Assembly: GCF_025961315.1 (NCBI RefSeq)
Contig: NZ_JAOQNK010000001.1
Location: 1,488,001 to 1,552,000, forward strand
Length of the DNA: 64,000 nucleotides
Source of the DNA: Sphingobacterium kitahiroshimense
GTDB taxonomy: Bacteria > Bacteroidota > Bacteroidia > Sphingobacteriales > Sphingobacteriaceae
Reading direction: 5' to 3'
A program made the translations under genes and the position numbers. Positions within the stretch are counted from its first letter, which is position 1. Every line of letters starts with the position of its first letter. The notes beneath the pieces are model-generated. The model did not search any database. It worked only from the letters and a program-made list of their open reading frames with translations, and was not told the origin of the DNA. Positions 36,553 to 44,333 of the stretch are shown piece after piece.

Positions 36553-37014
36553 ATGAAATACCAATTTACATTACCGAACTTTCCGGAGTCAATCTTTGAA
36601 ATGAAATATTCAACTTGGTTTGGTGAACAATCGTTATACAAAGACGATGTACCCATGGAGCGATCAACGGAAAAAGGAAAACCTTTTTTAATTCCGACTA
36701 AATCAGGAGAAATTTTAAAGGCTTATCCCAAAAAAGACTTTCCGAGTATTGTCCAAGCGCTAGAAATCGATCAGAACCAGCACAACATAGTAGAAAAACT
36801 GAAGTTGTACGATTTTGCTATTGCACTACTACCCTTCTGTTTGGTTTTTATTTTTAACGGTAAAAGTATCTTCATCGCAATTGCACTCGTAGCATTTCTA
36901 AACAATTTGGATATCCTAAGAACTAATAGCACGCAAAAGAATAAATATCTAAAAGTGATCGTTCAAACAGCTGTGATCACTGCACTTTATTTTGTAGCGA
37001 TACAGTTGTTCTAA
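36553..37014 (+). CDS. Small inner-membrane protein of unknown function
   Basis: 153 residues. The N-terminal about 85 are soluble and charged (PNFPESIFEMKYSTWFGEQS in part), and the C-terminal part has two or three membrane helices (AIALLPFCLVFIFN; IFIAIALVAFLNN; VIVQTAVITALYFVAI). It follows the GNAT gene by 12 bp and is likely in the same transcript. No family recognised. Confidence 0.6.
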   Translation: MKYQFTLPNFPESIFEMKYSTWFGEQSLYKDDVPMERSTEKGKPFLIPTKSGEILKAYPKKDFPSIVQALEIDQNQHNIVEKLKLYDFAIALLPFCLVFIFNGKSIFIAIALVAFLNNLDILRTNSTQKNKYLKVIVQTAVITALYFVAIQLF

Positions 37015-37202
37015 GTTTGATAGAGAGGCTACCTTAAGAGGAATGCTATAATACTTCTGCATTCGACAACTCATCAAAATAAGAGATGAAGAAGAATTCG
37101 CTCTTTTCCAATAGTCAATTTCTAAAAGAATATCATTCTAATAAATACGATCGGATCGCGCATAGTCTTTAGCAATGATTTAATTACGATGATGAGGACC
37201 TT
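37015..37202. other. Intergenic, no supported feature
   Basis: Nothing clear. A 27-codon plus-strand frame from ATG 37086 (MKKNSLFSNSQFLKEYHSN...) reads like protein but is too short to call. Confidence 0.3.
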
Positions 37203-37304
37203 CTATACACCGATATATGCGAGATAACCACCTACTAACATAAATACCACAAAGATAAAGAAAGCACGGATGATCACCGCTCTCGTATTGATTTCCTTTT
37301 TCAT
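37203..37304 (-). CDS. 33-aa single-pass membrane peptide
   Basis: ATG at 37304 to TAG at 37203. The peptide has a basic N-terminus (MKKEINTRAVIIR) and one strong membrane helix (AFFIFVVFMLVGGYLAYIGV). This is the layout of a small inner-membrane peptide or of the anchor of a truncated larger protein. No family recognised. Downstream of the AraC promoter region and opposite to it. Confidence 0.4.
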   Translation of the reverse strand: MKKEINTRAVIIRAFFIFVVFMLVGGYLAYIGV

Positions 37305-37578
37305 ATTTCAAATATTTATTAAGTTTACTGCGCAACTACTAATGCACCGATTCCTGCTAAAAACACTGTTTTTCAATGATGTCTACAATCATTTTCCGTC
37401 AAACATTATATCGACAATCTGTACCTAAAGTTAATATATAAATAATTTAAACCCAAAAAAATCAGACCTATTTATAAAATAACACTTTGATTATTTAAGA
37501 TAATTGTTGAATTTGGATCAAAACAAAAAACATTCATGTAGATAAAACAAATGGATTAAATGCATAACTATACTTAAA
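37305..37578. other. Intergenic region upstream of AraC gene
   Basis: Strongly AT-rich, about 270 bp, separating the membrane peptide from the AraC-family gene. It probably holds both divergent promoters; no clean TAnnTTTG box with spacing was found. Confidence 0.35.
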
Positions 37579-38385
37579 ATGGGAAAGAAAAATATAGCTT
37601 TTTTTGAACAAGAGCACTTTAATAAAATAAAGGAATATAGATTTACTCCAGACCCATTTCTTCAAGAATATGTCAAAGAGTTTATGATAGTGGAAACTCC
37701 TGATTTAGTAAATTTAGAAACGCTTCCCAGCACATCAGTATCATTGAACTATATTTTGAATGGTGCAGTCACATTGAAGCAAAAAAATCAGGAGGTGATC
37801 GATTTACCCAAAGCTTTCGCTTTTGGGATCGCCCGCACTTCACTCCATTTTGAATTCTCAAAGTGCACCACTTTATTTGTCATTATCTTTAATCCCGGGA
37901 TGGCATCCGCATTGATTAATACCCCCATAAATGAGTTTTTTGAGACATTTATACCATTTGATAATTTTTTTAACCGGCATCAAATTTCCTGCTTAAATAA
38001 AATTTTCTCTAAAAAAAATGAATACGAACTGATGGTCGAAAAAATAGAAAGGTTTCTGCTTGTGGAATTATTGTGTGCCCATACGGATGGCATTATTAAA
38101 GAAGCGATCCGTGAAATTATTGACTCCCAAGGTTCTATTCCGATCAAAAAACTATTAGGTCAACTGCAGATTAGTAGAGACTCATTTGAAAAAAAATTCA
38201 GAAAACAAGTTGGCACTTCACCAAAACAGTTTTCAAACATTGTGAGATTTAGAAATTTATTCGAAAATGATCACAAGAAAACGAATTTAACTGCAATCGG
38301 GTTAAATGCAGGATACTATGACCAGTCTCACTTTATAAAAGATTTTAAAGCCATTACGGGCAAAAAACCATCATCTTTTTTATAA
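37579..38385 (+). CDS. AraC family transcriptional regulator
   Basis: 268 residues. The N-terminal about 165 residues are a ligand-sensing region typical of short Bacteroidota AraC proteins (TPDPFLQEYVKEFMIVE...). The C-terminal double helix-turn-helix is at about 180-268, with the second HTH and signature GLNAGYYDQSHFIKDFKAITGKKPSSF. It acts as a DNA-binding activator. Its target is not evident; neighbours are unrelated small genes. Confidence 0.88.
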   Translation: MGKKNIAFFEQEHFNKIKEYRFTPDPFLQEYVKEFMIVETPDLVNLETLPSTSVSLNYILNGAVTLKQKNQEVIDLPKAFAFGIARTSLHFEFSKCTTLFVIIFNPGMASALINTPINEFFETFIPFDNFFNRHQISCLNKIFSKKNEYELMVEKIERFLLVELLCAHTDGIIKEAIREIIDSQGSIPIKKLLGQLQISRDSFEKKFRKQVGTSPKQFSNIVRFRNLFENDHKKTNLTAIGLNAGYYDQSHFIKDFKAITGKKPSSFL

Positions 38386-38540
38386 TCTCTAATCCGTACT
38401 TTACGTCATCAAGATTAATATATCTTGATTGGTAACCACTCCACTTCCCGTACTGTTTCATTAAAATGGATATGCCCCCTCTCCCTTACGAACTCGACAT
38501 GGTGTTCCCTACGCTTATTCTAACCTGTCAGCTATAAAAA

Positions 38541-38651
38541 ATGATATTTTACAATTTTACACTACTGCAATTTTCGTTCTTTGTTTTGTCGGCCTCCATG
38601 TTGTGCACACAGGCTAAGCTGGAAAATAGATCAATTATTAAGGATAACTAA
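38541..38651 (+). CDS. Small secreted peptide candidate (36 aa)
   Basis: An ATG-to-stop frame of 36 codons ending 29 nt before the next gene. The N-terminus is signal-peptide-like (FTLLQFSFFVLSASMLC, with a lipobox-like ASMLC) and the tail is short and charged (TQAKLENRSIIKDN). Could be a leader peptide, a small lipoprotein, or the degraded start of a longer gene. Confidence 0.35.
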   Translation: MIFYNFTLLQFSFFVLSASMLCTQAKLENRSIIKDN

Positions 38652-38680
38652 AAATAAACAAGAACAAAATTCAATTTAAG

Positions 38681-39289
38681 ATGAAAAAAAATGCTCAGTT
38701 AATAGTCGGATTTTATGCAGGGATAGTAACGATTGCTTTTCTAATGCTTTTTTACTCGTTCAATACATTACATCAAAAGTTTGATGAGATTACAGTCAAA
38801 CGGATCAATATCGTTGATGATAAAGGCGTAAATAGGATGATTATTTCCAACCAAGAAAGGATGGAGCCACCGATTTTATTCGGAAAAAAATACAAACGCG
38901 CATTAAATCCTGCAGGTATCATATTTTATAATGAAAAAGGAGATGAATGCGGCGGATTAGCGATTTCAAAAAATCCGGAAACCAATACTTACGCTTTGGC
39001 TTTTGACTATGACAATGCGGATGCAATTGGAATTTTAACACAGCAAAGTAATAAAAACAATCACTATAAATCAGGTATTGTCATCAATGATAAGGATCTT
39101 GCTGGTAAAATTGGTGGAAATACGAATAGAATTAATTTAATGACTGACAATGGAAATTCAGGTTTAGTCATTAATGGTCCAGATGAAAAACCACGTATCA
39201 TCATATCGGTTGACAGTCTGGGCAATCCTCTGTTTAAAATCCTGAATAACGAAGGTAAATTAATTAAAGAAATCAATTCTTCTGAGTAA
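38681..39289 (+). CDS. Membrane-anchored beta-rich protein of unknown function
   Basis: 202 residues. One N-terminal membrane helix (8-28, LIVGFYAGIVTIAFLMLFYSF) leads to a periplasm-facing part made of short repeated strands: VKRINIVDDKGVNRMII, GIIFYNEKGDECGGLAI, NRINLMTDNGNSGLVI, PRIIISVDSLGNPLFKI. These four or five D/N-G-turn repeats suggest a beta-helix or beta-solenoid. No known family recognised. It stands alone, 119 bp before the SUMF1-type gene. Confidence 0.6.
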   Translation: MKKNAQLIVGFYAGIVTIAFLMLFYSFNTLHQKFDEITVKRINIVDDKGVNRMIISNQERMEPPILFGKKYKRALNPAGIIFYNEKGDECGGLAISKNPETNTYALAFDYDNADAIGILTQQSNKNNHYKSGIVINDKDLAGKIGGNTNRINLMTDNGNSGLVINGPDEKPRIIISVDSLGNPLFKILNNEGKLIKEINSSE

Positions 39290-39408
39290 GTTGTCCTGCT
39301 TATACTAAAAATACTATTTTTGATACATACAGCGGGAAACAGATTAATTTTGTAAGTTCGATGTCTGAAGCGATAAGAAAATAAATGGGCGAATTGAATT
39401 GAAGCAGC

Positions 39409-40086
39409 ATGGCAATGAAATCAATTTTTTTGGAACAGATGGTGGAGATACCAAGTGGACAGATTGCGTTACGCGATGACAGAACAAAAGAGAAGTGGAC
39501 GGTAAACATTAAACCATTTCTGCTTCTCAAATTTCCTGTAACGCAGGAACTGTATGTTGAAGTCACCCATACTAACCCAAGTACTTATATCGGAAATTCC
39601 CTTCCTGTTGAAACCGTAACATTCAAAGACGCTGTGATTTTTTGCAACAAGCTCTCTTCTCTAAACAAATTAGAACCATATTATAAAATTAACGCTGAAA
39701 ATGAAGAAATAACCTATGATGAAACAGCAGCCGGATTTCGCTTACCAACAGAAGCAGAATGGGAGTATGCCTGTAAAGCAGGAACAACTGGAGTTCGATA
39801 TGGCAAATTAGAATCAATTGCATGGTATAAGGACAATTCAGAGCATAAAACTCAAAATGTAGGACAAAAGGCCCCAAACCCCTGGGGACTTTACGATATG
39901 TTGGGCAATGTATGGGAATGGTGCTCCGATCTATACGATACCGAGGTATATGGGTCCTACCGTATTTTCCGCGGTGGCGGTTTTTGTGACACAGAAAGGA
40001 GCGTAATGGCAACAACACGCAGAAGAAGTCATCCGTCAAAATTTAAAATTGACGACCTAGGATTTAGAATTGCGAAAAATAGTTAG
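39409..40086 (+). CDS. SUMF1/FGE-sulfatase-fold protein, probably not a formylglycine enzyme
   Basis: 225 residues (223 from the second Met at 39415), a single formylglycine-generating-enzyme (SUMF1/EgtB/PvdO) domain. Markers are FPVTQELYVEV, GFRLPTEAEWEYACKAG, WGLYDMLGNVWEWCSD, YRIFRGGGFCD and the C-terminal DDLGFRIAK. True aerobic FGE has two active-site cysteines after the GG(S/G) block; here only one Cys (FCD) is seen and the second position is not Cys, so a different role (for example iron-dependent oxidation or a structural role) is likely. No signal peptide. Its stop overlaps the stop of the convergent cytolysin-like gene by 4 nt. Confidence 0.82.
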   Translation: MAMKSIFLEQMVEIPSGQIALRDDRTKEKWTVNIKPFLLLKFPVTQELYVEVTHTNPSTYIGNSLPVETVTFKDAVIFCNKLSSLNKLEPYYKINAENEEITYDETAAGFRLPTEAEWEYACKAGTTGVRYGKLESIAWYKDNSEHKTQNVGQKAPNPWGLYDMLGNVWEWCSDLYDTEVYGSYRIFRGGGFCDTERSVMATTRRRSHPSKFKIDDLGFRIAKNS

Positions 40087-40958
40087 TATGTATTAGAAAA
40101 AATTTGATTGTTTCTGAGGTAAGCAGCACCAAAGGAGATCGGAAGTCCAGGACTACTAAAGTCTTTTTTAGCGTCGATATAATCTAGAACCTCTTCTAAC
40201 ATCCTACTAGAGTCAACATCAATTACATCTTGGCTACCGAGCAACGCTACCCGGAAGGTGCAATTGGCCAAAACACCTTTTTCCTGATTTGACAGTTCCT
40301 TCCTTGTCAAAATAGCAGATAGGGCATTTTTCACTTGAGATGCATCTAAATTGGATTCAACAAGAACAATCGCCCTGCGACCAAAAGAAAGGGTATTCAC
40401 ATAAATAAGCTCATTGCTATTATAGCGGTCAAGCAGTGCATTATTAGTTTTAAATTTACCTTCGGCAGGTAGATCCATTTCAGCAGTAAAAGCCACACGC
40501 TCCATATTTACAGCGAGTAATGTTTGTGGTTTTTCATCAGGATCAGAAACTGAAAACCAATCCGCTACATCAATCTTCTGACCGAAGTAATGCGCAACAT
40601 CTCCATAGCTCTTCAAGTCTTTGATACTAAAGGAGAAGCTGTTTTCACTATGAGGAACGCTATTTGCAATCTGCTGTGCTTCCTCAATTACATTATAAAA
40701 GGCTGCTTTTTCAGATTTGATGATTTTACTCTTTAACTTAATCCCTCCAAAACTGACAACAATATCATCCTGTATGACATCCAACACATCGTGAGTTTTA
40801 GCATTTATTAAACTTTCTTGCAGCACCGCTCCCAAATAAAGTTGATCAGGAGATTTTGCAGTAATTACAGTTGATTTCTCATTTTGGGCAAATACAAAAA
40901 TTGATAATATCATTCCAATGAAGGAAAATAAAATATGTAATGGAAGGTATTTCATCAT
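40083..40958 (-). CDS. Cholesterol-dependent-cytolysin-like protein lacking domain 4
   Basis: 291 residues from ATG 40958 (a second ATG follows at 40955). An in-frame ATG at 40985 would overlap the lipoprotein gene and spoil the signal peptide. The signal peptide ends at FVFAQ. The mature protein follows thiol-activated cytolysins block by block: ITAKSPDQLYLGAVLQ (domain 1; pneumolysin has VTATNDSRLYPGALLV), LLAVNMERVAFTAEMDLP, LIYVNTLSFGRRAIVLVES (cytolysin: VYISSVAYGRQVYLKLE), a second helical region, and FSSPGLPISFGAAYLRNNQ (cytolysin: PGLPISYTTSFLRDN). It stops 7 residues later, where the cholesterol-binding domain 4 with its undecapeptide would start. It is probably a secreted pore-forming or partner subunit. 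The sequence comparison is from memory. Confidence 0.82.
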   Translation of the reverse strand: MMKYLPLHILFSFIGMILSIFVFAQNEKSTVITAKSPDQLYLGAVLQESLINAKTHDVLDVIQDDIVVSFGGIKLKSKIIKSEKAAFYNVIEEAQQIANSVPHSENSFSFSIKDLKSYGDVAHYFGQKIDVADWFSVSDPDEKPQTLLAVNMERVAFTAEMDLPAEGKFKTNNALLDRYNSNELIYVNTLSFGRRAIVLVESNLDASQVKNALSAILTRKELSNQEKGVLANCTFRVALLGSQDVIDVDSSRMLEEVLDYIDAKKDFSSPGLPISFGAAYLRNNQIFSNTY

Positions 40959-40965
40959 AACAAGT

Positions 40966-41520
40966 CTAATTATATAATAGGTCAAACGTCAACCAAGTTA
41001 AGCTTGAAAACTGGTCTGTTTTGGAAAATAGAGAATCATCCAATTTCATATGATATTCCTGACCAAGGACAAGTCTTGTTGCCGGTGCTTGATCCTTTTT
41101 TTGCGCATAAAACGTCATGTTTAATTTGAAATCTTTCTCGTTCGATTTTTCTCCTAATTGTTTCCACGATTGCTTATCTCCTAGCTGAAGATACAGCTTG
41201 TCCCCCTCCCATTTTGATTTGAATTTTTCCACAAGATCAAAAGGCTTTACCAGGAATGTGGAGTCATTTTTGAACACAATTGATTCGGGAATTGAAAATG
41301 CGATCCGGTCACCAAAATAATTTTCAATCTCACTTTCTTTCAGCGGAGTAACATCTCCAGAGCTGATTACATGATTGAAGACTGCAATTTTTTTAGAACC
41401 TAACGTTAGTTTTATATCTGGATGGGTAGTTGGCGGCTCTATTATTGGATTGATAATTTCTTCATTGCTTTTGCAACCATTCATCACAAAAAATAAAGAC
41501 ATTAAATACAAATATTTCAT
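40966..41520 (-). CDS. Lipoprotein co-transcribed with the cytolysin-like protein
   Basis: 184 residues from the ATG at 41520. The longer frame from 41610 adds 30 residues with no sense as a signal; MKYLYLMSLFFVMNGC is a proper lipoprotein signal with Cys16. The mature part is a linker (EEIINPIIEPPTTH) and about 150 residues rich in alternating strands with Trp and Tyr (DSTFLVKPFDLVEKFKSKWEG in part; KLYLQLGDKQSW), consistent with a small lipocalin-like barrel. No family recognised. It ends 7 nt before the cytolysin-like gene and surely shares its mRNA. Likely roles: immunity against the toxin, a membrane docking partner, or a chaperone; these are inference. Confidence 0.7.
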   Translation of the reverse strand: MKYLYLMSLFFVMNGCKSNEEIINPIIEPPTTHPDIKLTLGSKKIAVFNHVISSGDVTPLKESEIENYFGDRIAFSIPESIVFKNDSTFLVKPFDLVEKFKSKWEGDKLYLQLGDKQSWKQLGEKSNEKDFKLNMTFYAQKKDQAPATRLVLGQEYHMKLDDSLFSKTDQFSSLTWLTFDLLYN

Positions 41521-41785
41521 TTTATCAGATTTGGTTAGCAAGAGTTTCACAATCGAATTCGTTGATTCTGTATGTTCCAAGAATCGAAGAAGTAACCTTA
41601 ATTTTCTCAAATATAGGAAAAAATATATATTAACAAAATTTGTCGAAGATTAGATGGGGATAACAAGTAGCAATATTCAAGAACATATTGCTTAGGACAA
41701 CACATAGACTGTAAAATCTCCGTCGGAACTGGTTTCCATATCCTAGAAGGCCGTGATCATTGCTGCTAAAGCCAATGAAGATATT

Positions 41786-42911
41786 TTAAATTAATTTTCC
41801 AATGGTGATTATTGCATTTTCAGTTTTATTGCTCCACAACGGACAGTAATTTATCCTGATATAATGGTGATAAAAATCTGAGGTTGAAAAGATATGTCCG
41901 GGACATATCCCAATTCCCTTACTTAAAGCCTCCTGTTGCAATACAAATGCATCTCTATTTTCAGGAAGTTCGATCCATATACTCAAGCCACCTTGGGGCA
42001 CAGATAGCCGAATCTCTTTCGGAAAGTAGGTTGCTATAGCACTTAGATATTTCATCATCTGCCCCTGCAGTTCGATTCCTAATTTCCTGATATGACTGTC
42101 GTAATGCCCACTCTCCAAATATCTTCCTATTGCATCCTGTAGTACGGGATTTGTAGATATATTAGAACCGAATTTTAATTTTTCCAATTGTGACTGATTT
42201 TTTCCAGCAGAAACCCAACCGATTCTAAATCCTGGAGCTAAAGTTTTAGAAAACGAAGAGCAATACATCACATTATTGTAGGTATCAAATGCTTTTGCAG
42301 GTAATGATCTTGAAGTCTTAAAATTTAATTCTCCCAATGAATCATCTTCGATTAATGGAATATTCTCTTCACCTAAAATTAGTGACAACAATATCATCTA
42401 TGGCAAGTGACACATTCCATTCCATCGTTCGTCTTGCTATCTGCATGAGTAGCCTGGGGTGTCCATCCACTAATGGATACTGAAAATTATCACTACTCAG
42501 ATGTGTTAATGATGCATTTACGGCTTTATTAAGCTTCGTCAGCGGAAGATATTCATTTACAGGTGCTAGAATCGAAAAGTTTATAATGCCATTCTCTTTA
42601 GCATTCTTCATCATTGCCGTTGCCATTGATGTAATCTCTACTGAAGCAGGTATTGCTGGTTTCAGATTTTTGTTTGAGTTTCGAATAGCATCTGGTACTG
42701 TATTGATGATATATCCAGATCTCGGTCTTGAAATGATCAAACCCTTTGCCTCCAAAATTGAATAAGCCTAAAAAACAGTGTTCATGCTCACAGCCATTTC
42801 CTTACTCAAAGTCCTGACAGAAGGTATTTTATCACCACCTTTCAAATTTAGTTTAGAAATTGAATCCTCTATCTTACGGGCAACCTGTTCGTATAAAAAG
42901 CTTTTACCTGC
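41786..42911 (-). pseudogene. MocR/PdxR-type GntR-aminotransferase regulator, broken
   Basis: Parts of one gene in two frames. From ATG 42911 the product starts as a GntR winged helix (SFLYEQVARKIEDSISKL, KIPSVRTLSKEMAVSMNTVF). It is cut by TAG at 42768-42770, just before AYSILEAKG. The same frame continues through the linker to DDIVVTN near 42385. The aminotransferase half then resumes in another frame at LILGEENIPLIEDD and runs to the C-terminus (SSFSKTLAPGFRIGWV contains the PLP lysine region). About 100 codons are missing between VVTN and LILGEEN. Nonsense mutation, deletion and frameshift make it non-functional. It lies divergent from an intact MDR dehydrogenase gene that it may once have controlled. 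Confidence 0.9.
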
Positions 42912-43082
42912 CATAGCCAAAAATAAAATAAAATAAAACGTATGCAACCATTTAACTGATAACAATCCTAACAAAGAACTATAAAAATATTGACTCTTTC
43001 ATCTGATCTCATTTTTTTTCACCAATCTGACTCTGTTTTCATTTTTATAATTTAGAGACCTTTGTATTATAAAATTAATAAT

Positions 43083-44114
43083 ATGTCTCAAGAACAAAAT
43101 AAAATGAAAGCTTGGCAATTACATGCCTTCGGTTTGGAGAACCTCACTTTAGATACAGTTGCTATTCCAACACCTGGAGAAAACGATGTACTGATTAAAG
43201 TTGGTGCTGTATCGCTTAATTTTCGGGACAAAGCCATAGTAGATGGAATCTACGAAGCGGAAATGATCCCAAAACCCCTTATTCCTGTATCGGATGCAGT
43301 GGGAACAATTGTGAAAGTTGGCGCCAAAGTAACCCGATTTAAAGTCGGAGAAAGAGTTACCCCCCATCTTTATTCAAAATGGATTGATGGTGCCCCCGCT
43401 CCCAATGAATCTGACTTTTGCTTTGGTGCACCTTTGCCTGGAGGGCTTGCTGAATATATGATTATTCATGAAGAATCAGCAGTTTTGGCGCCTGAAACAT
43501 TAAATGATGAAGAAGCTTCAACACTTCCAATTGCTGCTTTGACAGCCTGGTATTCGTTGGTTACTTATGGGAATCTTCAACCTGGAGAAACTGTTGTGAT
43601 CCAGGGAACAGGTGGAGTCTCTATTTTTGGAATACAGATCGCTCACGCTTTAGGTGCGCGAGTTATTGTGACAACAAGCAGTGATGAAAAAGGACAAAGG
43701 GCAAGAGAATTGGGTGCTGACGAGATTATCAACTACGTAAAAACTCCCGATTGGGCAAAAGAAGTGCAAAGATTGACCAACGGTAAAGGTGCGGATCAAT
43801 TATTGGAAGTGGTCGGTGGAGAGGGCCTCAACGACTCTGTTGAAGCAACTAAAGTTACCGGACAGATTGCTGTTATAGGTTTCCTTGCAGGGCAATCTAC
43901 CCATCTTGATTTGATGCGTGTCATTTTTAAACAAACAAAAATTCAGGGAATAGCAGTCGGTAACAGAACAGCTTTCGAAGAAATGAACAAAGCTTTTGAC
44001 AGATATACGATCAAACCCGTTATTGATACCGTATATTCTTTTGAACAAGCTGTCGAAGCTTATAAACATTTGGGACGTGGTGCCTTCGGTAAAATTGTCA
44101 TTAAAATCAGCTAA
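43083..44114 (+). CDS. Zinc-less MDR alcohol dehydrogenase / quinone oxidoreductase
   Basis: 343 residues from ATG 43083 (MSQEQNKMKAWQLHAFG); an upstream ATG at 43062 adds seven AT-rich-coded residues and is less likely. The GroES-like half is followed by the Rossmann half with VVIQGTGGVSIFGIQIA (GTGGV motif) and SSDEKGQRARELGAD. Zinc-binding cysteines are lacking at the usual structural-site positions. It is an NAD(P)H-dependent oxidoreductase of unknown substrate. It is separated by about 170 bp from the divergent broken MocR regulator, so its normal control may be lost or taken over by another factor. Confidence 0.86.
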   Translation: MSQEQNKMKAWQLHAFGLENLTLDTVAIPTPGENDVLIKVGAVSLNFRDKAIVDGIYEAEMIPKPLIPVSDAVGTIVKVGAKVTRFKVGERVTPHLYSKWIDGAPAPNESDFCFGAPLPGGLAEYMIIHEESAVLAPETLNDEEASTLPIAALTAWYSLVTYGNLQPGETVVIQGTGGVSIFGIQIAHALGARVIVTTSSDEKGQRARELGADEIINYVKTPDWAKEVQRLTNGKGADQLLEVVGGEGLNDSVEATKVTGQIAVIGFLAGQSTHLDLMRVIFKQTKIQGIAVGNRTAFEEMNKAFDRYTIKPVIDTVYSFEQAVEAYKHLGRGAFGKIVIKIS

Positions 44115-44140
44115 TTAAAACATGCTACAATGACATCAGT

Positions 44141-44231
44141 AATATGATCTAATTTGTTTAGAGATCATATTGAAAAGCTACTCAACCACAAGAGAACAAT
44201 GATAAGTGATTCTTTAGGTTAAGTAGCTTTT
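44141..44231. terminator. Double hairpin between convergent MDR and cstA genes
   Basis: First stem AATATGATCT (44141-44150) with AGATCATATT (44162-44171). Second stem AAAAGCTACT (44173-44182) with AGTAGCTTTT (44222-44231), T-rich at both ends. The second can terminate both directions. Confidence 0.7.
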
Positions 44232-44333
44232 TGAAATCAAGTAATATTTCAGTACATCCACAATAACTTTAATTTGACTTCTGTTTACCTGAAAAACTAC
44301 GCATCAAAATTGAATGAGAAAAATCGAATTTCT

